The notes under the pieces: generated by a model | What the model was told of the DNA's origin: nothing | Databases searched by the model: none | What the model saw: the letters and a program-made list of their open reading frames with translations, nothing else | DNA from: Methanoregula sp. | GTDB taxonomy: Archaea > Halobacteriota > Methanomicrobia > Methanomicrobiales > Methanospirillaceae | Length of the DNA stretch: 9,408 nt | Direction: 5' to 3' | Assembly: GCF_002835825.1 (NCBI RefSeq) | Contig: NZ_PIZH01000042.1 | Span: 1-9,408 of the forward strand | Part shown: positions 1 to 5,951 of the stretch, piece after piece | Numbering within the stretch: position 1 is the stretch's first letter | Layout: each line of letters starts with the position of its first letter | Made by a program: the position numbers and the translations under genes

Positions 1-147
1 CCCGGACATGGACATGAGTTGATGTGTCATGGGCACAATAATATGCCAACACCCTTCCGGGTCCCGATTGGCTGGCCTGGTTCTCCCTGACGCAGAGCAT
101 CATTGCGTGCAGGGACAAAACGGACTTAAATACACATATCGCTAATC

Positions 148-167
148 CCGGGCCAAAACCGGCCCGG
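148..167 (+). repeat. Hairpin, 7-bp GC-only stem
   Basis: CCGGGCC at 148-154 is the exact reverse complement of GGCCCGG at 161-167, with a 6-base loop. It lies about 20 bp downstream of a TATA-like run (125-132), so it would sit at the start of any transcript from that site. It could be part of a leader or small RNA; function unknown. Confidence 0.5.
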
Positions 168-195
168 CAGAACTGGCGGGAGTCCCGATGATCCA

Positions 196-212
196 CCGTC
201 ACGTGGTGACGG
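196..212 (+). repeat. Hairpin, 7-bp stem with 3-base loop
   Basis: CCGTCAC at 196-202 pairs exactly with GTGACGG at 206-212 around a GTG loop. As DNA it could equally be an operator for a dimeric regulator. It lies well upstream of the likely RNase J promoter near 360. Confidence 0.45.
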
Positions 213-356
213 CCCCTGCTGCCCTTTGTCGGACGCGGACGGTTGTCCTGTACAAACGACAAGGAATGTTCAGCGGTATGGAAAATACGGGCCTGCAACA
301 CGGTATCCCCCATGAGCCCCGTGGAAGGCTGTTTTTCGGCCTGACGGGGGAGAAGT

Positions 357-370
357 CCCGGGATATAATC
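357..370 (+). promoter_or_regulatory. TATA box of the RNase J gene
   Basis: The sequence CGGGATATAATC has a TATA core at about 362-369 with a G/C-rich BRE-like flank. An archaeal start site about 25 bp downstream would fall near 390, giving a leader of about 40 nt that contains the ribosome site GGAGAT at 415-420. Confidence 0.5.
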
Positions 371-429
371 AACGGGATGGACAGACAGGGAAACCCGGAA
401 TAACAATCCAATCAGGAGATACACCAACC

Positions 430-1767
430 ATGGAAATAGAAATCATAGCCGTTGGCGGATACGACGAGGTCGGGCGGAACATGACCGCGGTCCGCTGTGG
501 CAAGGACATTGTCATTTTCGACATGGGCCTTCGCCTGGACCAGCTGATGATCCACGAGGATGCCGAAGTCGACGAGATGCACTCCCTTGACCTGATCAAG
601 ATCCGGGCAATCCCGGACGATACCGTTCTCCAGAAGGTCGAAGGGGCCGTAAAAGCCATCGTCTGTTCGCACGGGCATCTCGACCATATCGGGGCGATCC
701 CGAAACTCGCCCACCGGTACAAGGCACCGATCATCTCAACCCCGTACGCCACGGAACTGATCCGCCAGCAGATCGAGGGGGAGAAGAAATTCGGCGTGGC
801 CAACCGGCTCGTCCCGCTCCGGGCAGGCCAGAAATTCACGATCTCCCCGACCCTTGTCCTGGAATTCGTGCGCACCCAGCACTCGATCATTGATACAGTG
901 ACCCCGGTCCTCCACACCCCGCACGGCGCCGTGGTGTACGCCTGCGACTTCAAGTTCGACCGGACGCCGGTCATCGGCGAGCCGCCGGACTTTGCCCGGA
1001 TGCGACAGATCGGAAAGGAGGGCGTTCTCGCGCTTATTGTCGAGAGCACGTACATCCACCGCCCCGGCCGGTGCCCCAGCGAGCGGATTGCTCGTGATCT
1101 TGTCCGGGATGTCATCACCAGTTTTGAGGATGACAAAAACGGCATTGTGGTCTCAACGTTCTCGTCCCACATCTCCCGGTTGAAGACCATAGCGGAATGT
1201 GCCCATGAGATTGGGAGGAAACCGGTGTTTCTCGGGCGATCGATGGAGAAGTATTCCGTCACTGCCGAGCAGATGAAGTTCGTCTCGTTCGCGAAAACCG
1301 CGAGCGTGTACGGGAACCGGAAGACCGTTGACCGGATGATGCGCCAGATGATGAAGGATGGAAAGGACAAGTATTTGCCCATCGTCACTGGTCACCAGGG
1401 AGAGCCCGGCTCCACGCTGACGCGGATTGCCCTTGGGGAGACACCGTTCCAGATCGCAAAAGGGGACAAGGTGATCTTCTCGGCAAATATCATCCCCAAC
1501 CCGATGAATGTCGGGAGCCGGTATGCCCTCACCCACCGGCTGAAGTTCGCCGGTGCACGTGTCTTTGAAGACCTGCATGTCAGCGGCCACGCGTACCGTG
1601 AGGACCACTACGAGTTCCTCCAGATCCTGAACCCCCAGCACATCATCCCGGCGCATGCGGATATCACGATGACAGCAGGATATGCGGAATTCGCCGGGGA
1701 ACTCGGGTACACGGCAAACAGTACGGTCCACCCGGTCAAGAACGGGTCGCGGGTCCGGGTTCACTGA
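430..1767 (+). CDS. rnj: Archaeal RNase J (beta-CASP ribonuclease)
   Basis: A 445-residue metallo-beta-lactamase/beta-CASP ribonuclease, expected to be a cytoplasmic 5'-to-3' exonuclease acting in RNA decay and maturation. The zinc-binding signature HGHLDHIG is at 81-88, the third metal histidine at H151 (QHSI) and the bridging aspartate at D173 (YACDFKFD). The beta-CASP motifs follow: E205 in VEST, the VSTFSSHISRL segment at 241-251, TGHQGEP at 320-326, and HVSGHA at 383-388, with H409 in IPAHA. The length and absence of a C-terminal extension fit the compact archaeal RNase J group and not the longer bacterial enzymes or KH-domain aCPSF proteins. The start is supported by GGAGAT at 415-420, nine bases before the ATG. 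It has its own TATA box and a likely T-tract terminator, so it appears monocistronic. A long antisense open frame over it is a codon-bias shadow. Confidence 0.93.
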   Translation: MEIEIIAVGGYDEVGRNMTAVRCGKDIVIFDMGLRLDQLMIHEDAEVDEMHSLDLIKIRAIPDDTVLQKVEGAVKAIVCSHGHLDHIGAIPKLAHRYKAPIISTPYATELIRQQIEGEKKFGVANRLVPLRAGQKFTISPTLVLEFVRTQHSIIDTVTPVLHTPHGAVVYACDFKFDRTPVIGEPPDFARMRQIGKEGVLALIVESTYIHRPGRCPSERIARDLVRDVITSFEDDKNGIVVSTFSSHISRLKTIAECAHEIGRKPVFLGRSMEKYSVTAEQMKFVSFAKTASVYGNRKTVDRMMRQMMKDGKDKYLPIVTGHQGEPGSTLTRIALGETPFQIAKGDKVIFSANIIPNPMNVGSRYALTHRLKFAGARVFEDLHVSGHAYREDHYEFLQILNPQHIIPAHADITMTAGYAEFAGELGYTANSTVHPVKNGSRVRVH

Positions 1768-1809
1768 CATATCGCGACAATAAGGGAAAAAACCCGGATG
1801 ATGGAATCA

Positions 1810-1846
1810 CGAGAAAGAGATTCTCCTTTCCGGTCTCGCATTTTTT
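1810..1846 (+). terminator. Putative terminator after RNase J
   Basis: A run of six T at 1841-1846 follows a weak stem (CGAGA at 1810-1814 with TCTCG at 1834-1838). Archaeal termination mainly needs the T-tract, so the stem may be incidental. Confidence 0.45.
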
Positions 1847-1960
1847 AACTCGGTTGGTACCCTGACCCGGTTATCACTCAGTGTGTGCTCTGCCCTCACC
1901 TCCGTGCAATTTTCCCATACCTTCAAGAAACCCGGGAACCGATGGGTACTAGAGAACACC

Positions 1961-2935
1961 ATGAGCGAGCCCATGGACAAGGCATCGGTCGATCGCATCA
2001 AGCAGAAAACCGCACGCCTCTCGGTCATCTCCAACTCCATCCTGGTCGTGATGAAGTTTGGTGTCGGATTTACCATCGGCTCGGTCAGCATCATCTCCGA
2101 AGCGATCCACTCCTCGATGGATCTCATTGCCGCGGTCATTGCTTTCTTCTCGGTGAAAAAATCATCCGAGCCCCCGGATGCCGGCCATGCCTTCGGGCAC
2201 GGCAAGTTCGAGGATATCTCCGGCCTTGTCGAGGCCATCCTCATCTTCATTGCCGCGGTCCTCATCATCATTGAGGCAGCAAAGAAACTGCTGGGCGAAC
2301 CCGTCGATCACTTCACTCCTGACCTGCTCATCCTCGGTATCGCCATCATGGGCATATCCGGCCTCGTGAACTGGTATGTTTCCAGCCGGCTCATGAAAGT
2401 GGCTAAGCAGACGGAGTCGATTGCGCTTGAGAGCGACGCCTGGCACCTCAGGACTGATGTGTACACCTCCCTCGGGGTCATGGCCGGGCTTGTCCTTATC
2501 AAGCTGACGGGTTTTCCCCTCTTTGACCCGCTCTTTGCGCTGGGGGTTGCTGTCATTATCATGAAAGCCGCGTGGGACTTAACAAAACGATCCTTCTCGG
2601 ATCTCATCGACCACAGCATCCCTGAGAAGGACGAGCAGCGGATCCGGCAGATCATCTGCGAACATGCAAGCGATTATGCAGGGTTCCATGACTTAAAGAC
2701 CCGCAGGTCCGGCCCCGAGATCTTTATCGAGTTCCATCTTGTGATGCCCGGTGGGATCACGGTCATTGAGTCGCACGATTTCGCCGACCACCTGGAAAAT
2801 GATCTCGTGCTCGAATATCCCCGCTCAAATGTCACGATCCATATCGAGCCCTGTAGCGAAGGCAAGTGCAACCGGTGCGGGTCATTCTGTACCTTTTACA
2901 AGAAAAACGGCGGTACGGAAAAGGTAAAGAGCTGA
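1961..2935 (+). CDS. CDF-family cation efflux transporter
   Basis: A 324-residue cation diffusion facilitator, predicted to export a divalent metal across the membrane in exchange for protons. The TM2 site reads HSSMD (H50, D54), followed by the family loop EPPDAGHAFGHGKFE at 70-84. The TM5 site reads HLRTD (H162, D166). A His/Asp pair in both helices resembles zinc-type members more than the DxxxD pairs usual in manganese/iron types, but metal choice is inference. A soluble C-terminal domain follows (about 210-295), ending in a Cys-rich tail with C298, C303, C306 and C310. I chose the ATG at 1961 because the family N-terminus begins there. The open frame extends 26 codons upstream to a GTG at 1883, but those residues look non-native. 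No strong ribosome site or TATA box was found. Confidence 0.9.
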   Translation: MSEPMDKASVDRIKQKTARLSVISNSILVVMKFGVGFTIGSVSIISEAIHSSMDLIAAVIAFFSVKKSSEPPDAGHAFGHGKFEDISGLVEAILIFIAAVLIIIEAAKKLLGEPVDHFTPDLLILGIAIMGISGLVNWYVSSRLMKVAKQTESIALESDAWHLRTDVYTSLGVMAGLVLIKLTGFPLFDPLFALGVAVIIMKAAWDLTKRSFSDLIDHSIPEKDEQRIRQIICEHASDYAGFHDLKTRRSGPEIFIEFHLVMPGGITVIESHDFADHLENDLVLEYPRSNVTIHIEPCSEGKCNRCGSFCTFYKKNGGTEKVKS

Positions 2936-3222
2936 AGAGGATATCGAAAAATCCTGCAGTTCCGAATGTCCATTCATCGGACGGGTTATCAGAGAGGGGG
3001 ATTATCCGCAATCCTCTGAAGTCTTTTCCAATAATCACGGTCTCCCCTCTTCCAGGAAGAGATGTCCGTTTCATATGGTATCCGGAAACCCTGCCCCCGT
3101 TGACCGGGCGTTGTCAGAACGTCTCCCATTACGTATCGGGAAAAAATGCCAGTTTTTATAGTCAGGATCTATATAATGAAGAGTAACGGACGTGGTCATC
3201 CATACAGGACGCGTGTCTTATC
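2936..3222 (+). other. Intergenic stretch, transporter to channel
   Basis: No gene is supported. An open frame here overlaps the transporter end in another frame and has no family resemblance. There is a 15-bp odd palindrome at 3047-3061 (CTCTTCC, A, GGAAGAG) that could bind a protein, and a TATA box near its right end. Confidence 0.45.
3167..3178 (+). promoter_or_regulatory. TATA box of the channel gene
   Basis: ATCTATATAATG contains a strong TATA core at about 3170-3176. A start about 25 bp downstream falls near 3198-3202, leaving a 20-25 nt leader with no obvious ribosome site. A second A/T run at 3153-3160 is an alternative. Confidence 0.5.
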
Positions 3223-4053
3223 ATGACGGATTCAGTAAAGCAGAGAGTATATGCAATTCTGGAAAGCGGGGCTCTTGACCTCCCGGCTGGTCGTTTTGTT
3301 GCCGGTACGCTCGGCCTGTTGATCTTCCTTAATGTCATTGCCGCAGTCCTTGAGACCGATGCGCAGGTATTCCAGAGCTACACTCATCTCTTCGATGTAT
3401 TCGCACTCATCTCCGTGATGATATTTGCCTTGGAGTATCTCGTGCGGGTCTGGTGCTGCACGGAAAATCCGCTTTACCGGGACCCGGTACGGGGACGGCT
3501 GAAGTATATGGCAACCCCGGTTGCCCTGGTCGATCTTTTCGTGATCCTGCCATTTCTCCTCCTCCCGTTCATCGTGATGAACCCAGAAACCCTCGCATTC
3601 ATCCGGTTCTTCCGCATCTTCTGGATCCTGAAGATAAGCCATTACTCCCGTGCCCTCAGGACATTCGGCCGTGTCTTTTCAGCAAAACGCGGGGAGATCT
3701 TTGTCGCCTTTTTTGTCATGTTCGTCCTCCTCATTCTCGGTTCTGCCCTGATCTATTTTGCAGAACACGATACCCAGCCGCAGAAATTCTCGAGTGTCCT
3801 TGCATCGATGTGGTGGTGGATCGAGACAATGGCAACGGTCGGGTACGGTGCCATGATCCCTGTAACGTGTATCGGTAAGCTCACCGCCGGGATGGAGGCG
3901 CGTCTGTGCGCTGGCCTCTTTGCGCCTCCGTCTGGGTGTTTTGCATCAGGATTTGTCGAGGAGATAAACCGGAAAAAGAAGGAAGCTGCATCCTTTCCCT
4001 GTCCCCACTGCGGAAAGACCATTACCCGTGAACCGGAAAGAAAAGATCCCTGA
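3223..4053 (+). CDS. Voltage-gated K+ channel-like protein, aberrant S6
   Basis: A 276-residue six-TM ion channel of the Kv/KvAP class. Approximate helices are S1 25-44, S2 56-77, S3 99-119, S4 123-147 with spaced basic residues (R128, R131, K137, R143, R146), S5 158-180, pore helix 188-204 and S6 217-245. The selectivity filter TVGYG is at 205-209, so potassium selectivity is expected. Two things are wrong for the family: the residue after GYG is A210 instead of the usual Asp, and S6 reads GMEARLCAGLFAPPSG (223-238), which puts Glu and Arg into a helix that is normally all hydrophobic, although length and the following ASGFVEEI are normal. An inverted repeat covers exactly this segment. The short cytoplasmic tail carries one CPHC pair (C260, C263), half of a zinc ribbon. 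It may be a non-conducting or decaying copy. It has its own promoter. Confidence 0.82.
   Translation: MTDSVKQRVYAILESGALDLPAGRFVAGTLGLLIFLNVIAAVLETDAQVFQSYTHLFDVFALISVMIFALEYLVRVWCCTENPLYRDPVRGRLKYMATPVALVDLFVILPFLLLPFIVMNPETLAFIRFFRIFWILKISHYSRALRTFGRVFSAKRGEIFVAFFVMFVLLILGSALIYFAEHDTQPQKFSSVLASMWWWIETMATVGYGAMIPVTCIGKLTAGMEARLCAGLFAPPSGCFASGFVEEINRKKKEAASFPCPHCGKTITREPERKDP
3891..3932 (+). repeat. Inverted repeat inside the S6 coding region
   Basis: GATGGAGGCGC at 3891-3901 and GCGCCTCCGTC at 3922-3932 are reverse complements at 10 of 11 positions, with a 20-base spacer. The left arm encodes the non-family residues M224-E225-A226. The right arm encodes part of the conserved LFAxPxG segment. 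Confidence 0.7.
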
Positions 4054-4142
4054 CATTATTGGTATTCGGTAACGCGACAGAAGACCGGGTAGTTCACCAG
4101 GAACGACTCTTCACGATCGGGAACAGATTATTGCCGTATCGC

Positions 4143-4152
4143 TGGATTTATC
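4143..4152 (+). promoter_or_regulatory. Possible TATA box of the DUF169 gene
   Basis: GATTTATC near 4144-4151 is the best A/T-rich match upstream. Transcription would start near 4172-4178, about 35 nt before the ATG at 4210. The match is weak, and ATATGG near 4164-4169 is an alternative. Confidence 0.3.
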
Positions 4153-4196
4153 TGATCGCACCGATATGGTGTAGTTAACGCCATCCCCGAATGGAT

Positions 4197-4202
4197 GGAG
4201 GT
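4197..4202 (+). promoter_or_regulatory. Ribosome binding site deciding the DUF169 start
   Basis: GGAGGT is a full anti-SD match seven bases before the ATG at 4210. The ATGs at 4195 and 4204 overlap or abut it and are rejected as starts. Confidence 0.75.
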
Positions 4203-4209
4203 CATGATC

Positions 4210-4830
4210 ATGGCAACAGGTGTCAAGATACCCATCAATTACGCACAGGCAGCCGAATCGTTAAGGACCCTCCTGAAGCTGAAAGGCTCCCCGGTTGCGT
4301 TCCGGTTCGCGACAAAGAAAGAGGAGATCCCTGCCGGCATGGAGAAGCTCGACAAGACAATCCGGCACTGCTCCATGGTCGGGCTTGCCCGGAACGAGGG
4401 AAAAATCTTCTATTCAACGGTGGAAAACCACGAGTGCAATGGCGGTGCCTGGTCGCTGGGCTTAAAGGAGCTTACCGAGACCTTAAAGACCGGCGACTTC
4501 TACTTCAAGCTGGGAAAGTTCGAGAGTTCGGCTGCCTGCAAGCGGACCATCGACCGGGTCGCCCATTTGAACCCGGGCGATACCTATGCCACGATGTATG
4601 CCCCCCTGGAGAAAGCACCGTTCGACCCGCAGGTCGTTATTGTTGTGGCAAGTCCCTGGGCCATGCTCAAGCTCTCGCAGAGCACCCTCTTCCGGGTCGG
4701 CGGGAGGATCCATGCAGAGTTTGCCGGCATCCAGTCGGTCTGTGCCGATTCCTGTGCCCAGACTTACCTGAACGGGAAGGTTAACTTCTCGCTGGGATGC
4801 GATGGCTCGCGGAAGTTCTCCGGCATCTAG
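4210..4830 (+). CDS. DUF169 family protein, ended early by TAG
   Basis: A 206-residue DUF169 protein, a family common in methanogens with no firmly established function. The N-terminal part shows the characteristic LKLKGSPVAFRF (22-33) and RHCSMVGLAR (52-61). Later come ENHECNGGAWSLGL (72-85), a central VVIVVASPWAMLKL (142-155) and a Cys-rich end with C178, C182 and C197 in the family pattern. Six cysteines overall (54, 76, 110, 178, 182, 197) suggest metal or redox binding, but this is inference. The start at 4210 is fixed by GGAGGT at 4197-4202. The reading frame meets TAG at 4828-4830 just before the expected C-terminal helix, and 34 further family-like codons follow in the same frame to TAA at 4933-4935, so the intact product would be 241 residues. 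It may be a recent nonsense mutation, a readthrough gene or a sequencing error. Confidence 0.82.
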   Translation: MATGVKIPINYAQAAESLRTLLKLKGSPVAFRFATKKEEIPAGMEKLDKTIRHCSMVGLARNEGKIFYSTVENHECNGGAWSLGLKELTETLKTGDFYFKLGKFESSAACKRTIDRVAHLNPGDTYATMYAPLEKAPFDPQVVIVVASPWAMLKLSQSTLFRVGGRIHAEFAGIQSVCADSCAQTYLNGKVNFSLGCDGSRKFSGI

Positions 4831-4935
4831 GACGGCGAGATGGTGATGGGCATCCCGGCCGAGATCCTGCCCGAGCTTATTGAAGCGCTGAACATTGTTG
4901 CTGCTGCTCCAGGGTCAAAACCCGGTGCGAAATAA
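4831..4935 (+). pseudogene. In-frame DUF169 C-terminus after the TAG
   Basis: Codons after the TAG read DGEMVMGIPAEILPEL and on to a TAA at 4933-4935. This is the normal DUF169 end, in which a GIPxExLxELxEAL helix closes the protein. Codon use matches the upstream part, and a T-tract terminator follows the TAA directly, so the original gene very probably ended at 4935. The segment has no visible ribosome site of its own, so it is translated only if the TAG is read through. Confidence 0.75.
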
Positions 4936-4936
4936 C

Positions 4937-4942
4937 TTTTTT
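4937..4942 (+). terminator. T-tract terminator of the DUF169 gene
   Basis: Six T start two bases after the TAA at 4933-4935. This placement supports 4935, not 4830, as the ancestral gene end. Confidence 0.5.
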
Positions 4943-4968
4943 CGCTGTCGAAATTCTTTGAGTAATTG

Positions 4969-5312
4969 ATGGGGGCTGATGCCCCCATACCTCCGATTAA
5001 GATGAACGGCCGCCGCCCCGAAGGGCGCCCCGCGGCGGCATCAAATTCGTTTTTGTTAAAACAATTCTTTGCTGGAGTATCCCCGTTCTTGTAATTCGGA
5101 GGCATCGTCTGCGCCCCCGCCCCCTTGGGGGTGCTTCGTTCCGAGGGAATGAAGCAGAGGGATTTTGCAAAATCCCTCTTGTTGAGGGTCATCAGACCCG
5201 AGACACGAGAAGAACGCTTCAGCGTTCAGGATAAGGGCAATGCCCTTCTCCTGCCGCAGGTCTGATAACCTGCGGCATTCTCATCCTCCTGGTTTTTCAA
5301 ACCAGTCGGAGG
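4969..5312. repeat. Array of about eleven consecutive hairpins
   Basis: Stem arms read directly from the sequence: 4969-4976/4981-4988 (8 bp); 5009-5016/5032-5039 (8 bp, GC-only, with an inner GCCC/GGGC); 5049-5053/5058-5062; 5111-5118/5127-5134 (one G-T pair); 5133-5142/5146-5155 (one G-T pair); 5156-5167/5168-5179 (a perfect 24-base palindrome centred on TTTTGCAAAA); 5186-5190/5195-5199; 5212-5217/5222-5227; 5233-5238/5242-5247; 5252-5261/5268-5277 (10 bp perfect); 5289-5295/5299-5305. Loops are mostly 3-6 bases. CCTCCGA at 4990-4996 can also pair with TCGGAGG at 5096-5102 or at 5306-5312, so a closing stem is possible. It is not a CRISPR: the units are not copies of each other. Origin and role are unknown. 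Confidence 0.75.
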
Positions 5313-5397
5313 CGCAAGGGGGGCAATGACATAGGGATATGTTTTCTACAGAGCAATTTTTTCACACACATCCCCGTTATCGGGCGGGATGATCCGC

Positions 5398-5404
5398 AAA
5401 AAAA
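5398..5404 (-). terminator. T7-tract terminator of the flavin-protein gene
   Basis: Seven A on the plus strand, read as seven T on the minus strand, begin three bases after the minus-strand TGA at 5409-5407. Confidence 0.55.
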
Positions 5405-5406
5405 GA

Positions 5407-5811
5407 TCAGATGAGTTTCGAACCGGCAGTGGGCCCGGGTTTGCATTCGAAGACTTCCGTGATCTTCACGATGACCAGCGACCGTGCAGGGAGTTCGGGG
5501 CGTTTCCGGTTGATGTCGGCCTTCATCTCCTCGTACTCCTTGCCGCTGTTCTTGATCGCGGCAACTCCCTTGATCTGGAAACAGCCCTTGATCTCTGGCC
5601 CCCATATATATATCGCAACTTTCGGGTTGGTGCGTATGTTGGTCATGCTCTTGTTCATGAAGTTGTCCGTGATCCAGATGGTCTCATCATCGTGAAGGGA
5701 GACCATTGCAAGGGGGACCACGTTCGGGGTGCCGTCCTTCGATGCCGTTGCCACCGGGAAGACCTTCATCTTCAAGAATGCCTCTTTCATATCTGCGTTC
5801 AGCTTCACCAT
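5407..5811 (-). CDS. PPOX-fold flavin-binding protein
   Basis: A 134-residue protein of the pyridoxamine 5'-phosphate oxidase-like split-barrel superfamily, expected to bind FMN or a related flavin as a dimer and act in the cytoplasm. The superfamily pattern is clear: MVKLNADMKEAFLK, then FPVATASKDGTPNVVPLAMV (a beta hairpin with the usual DGxPN turn), then ETIWITDNFMNKSMTNIRTNPKVAI, where the KS and NP elements match the flavin phosphate-binding region, and a late barrel strand CFQIKGVA. The substrate cannot be told from sequence. Related methanogen proteins are annotated as flavin-nucleotide-binding or F420-type oxidoreductases. The start is the ATG at 5811-5809: AGGTGA lies about eight bases upstream, and the longer 142-codon frame begins before that site. 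It is convergent with the DUF169 gene and divergent from the CMD gene. Confidence 0.85.
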   Translation of the reverse strand: MVKLNADMKEAFLKMKVFPVATASKDGTPNVVPLAMVSLHDDETIWITDNFMNKSMTNIRTNPKVAIYIWGPEIKGCFQIKGVAAIKNSGKEYEEMKADINRKRPELPARSLVIVKITEVFECKPGPTAGSKLI

Positions 5812-5845
5812 GGTGCTTTCACCTGTTTTTCCCAAGGATTCGTAA

Positions 5846-5858
5846 AATCATATACTTT
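5846..5858 (-). promoter_or_regulatory. TATA box of the flavin-protein gene
   Basis: On the minus strand AAAGTATATGATT has a TATA core at about 5855-5849. A start near 5825 leaves a leader of about 14 nt carrying AGGTGA. Confidence 0.5.
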
Positions 5859-5860
5859 GT

Positions 5861-5891
5861 GCATTATATCCGGCACGGGGCCGGCCGGCAC
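5861..5891 (+). promoter_or_regulatory. Possible TATA box and operator of the CMD gene
   Basis: ATTATAT at 5863-5869 is a plus-strand TATA candidate with a start near 5893. It is followed by two direct copies of CCGGCAC (5870-5876 and 5885-5891, 15 bp apart) and the 10-bp palindrome GCCGGCCGGC at 5880-5889. These lie between divergent promoters, where a shared regulator could bind. Confidence 0.35.
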
Positions 5892-5951
5892 CTGCACCCT
5901 GCCTGCCACAGGTTGATATGCTGCCGGAGCAAGACCGGTGGAGTGATGATT

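Larger units (their letters stand above)
1..429. other. Non-coding leader region before RNase J
   Basis: No convincing gene is visible. The first bases could hold the tail of an upstream gene (one frame reads a His-rich stretch to a TGA at 88-90, another ends at 20-22), but neither can be identified. A 71-codon open frame at 188-403 has no family resemblance and no good ribosome site, so I do not call it a gene. The stretch does hold an A/T-rich TATA-like site near 125-132, two perfect hairpins (148-167 and 196-212), and the TATA box and ribosome site of the RNase J gene at its right end. Confidence 0.5.
4936..5406. other. Gene-free stretch with a dense hairpin array
   Basis: This 471-bp stretch between convergent genes holds no supported gene. 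A 121-codon minus-strand frame (4827-5192) and a minus frame at 5297-5605 have no family resemblance and run through the hairpins. About eleven separate inverted repeats are packed between 4969 and 5312. The right edge holds a T6 run on the plus strand at 5357-5362, a small CCCG/CGGG stem at 5373-5384, and the minus-strand terminator of the flavin-protein gene. Confidence 0.7.

Noticed and set aside
188..403. 71-codon plus-strand open frame upstream of RNase J
   Set aside because: No family resemblance and no clear ribosome site, and it runs over a hairpin and the RNase J promoter region.
369..1388. 339-codon antisense frame over RNase J
   Set aside because: A shadow produced by the G/C-rich third positions of a strongly recognised gene; its translation is biased and unlike any known protein.
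1883..1960. 26-codon upstream extension of the transporter from a GTG
   Set aside because: The extra residues do not look like a CDF N-terminus, and the conserved part begins soon after the ATG at 1961.
2866..3186. 106-codon frame crossing the transporter end
   Set aside because: Out of frame with the transporter, low-complexity translation, no ribosome site, and overlaps the channel promoter.
4828..4830. Firm call of a pyrrolysine codon
   Set aside because: No pyl gene or methylamine methyltransferase is in the window, and the likely lineage is not known for pyrrolysine use; a mutation or error explains it more simply.
4827..5192. 121-codon minus-strand frame through the hairpin array
   Set aside because: It reads straight across several palindromes and resembles no family; an accident of base composition.
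4969..5312. CRISPR array
   Set aside because: The hairpin units are not identical copies and there are no regular spacers.
4969..5312. Integron-type attC array or tRNA cluster
   Set aside because: No integrase gene, no repeated core sites, and no tRNA cloverleaf or anticodon arm could be assembled.
5389..5916. 175-codon plus-strand frame opposite the flavin-protein gene
   Set aside because: A shadow of the minus-strand PPOX-fold gene, which has clear family motifs and a proper ribosome site.
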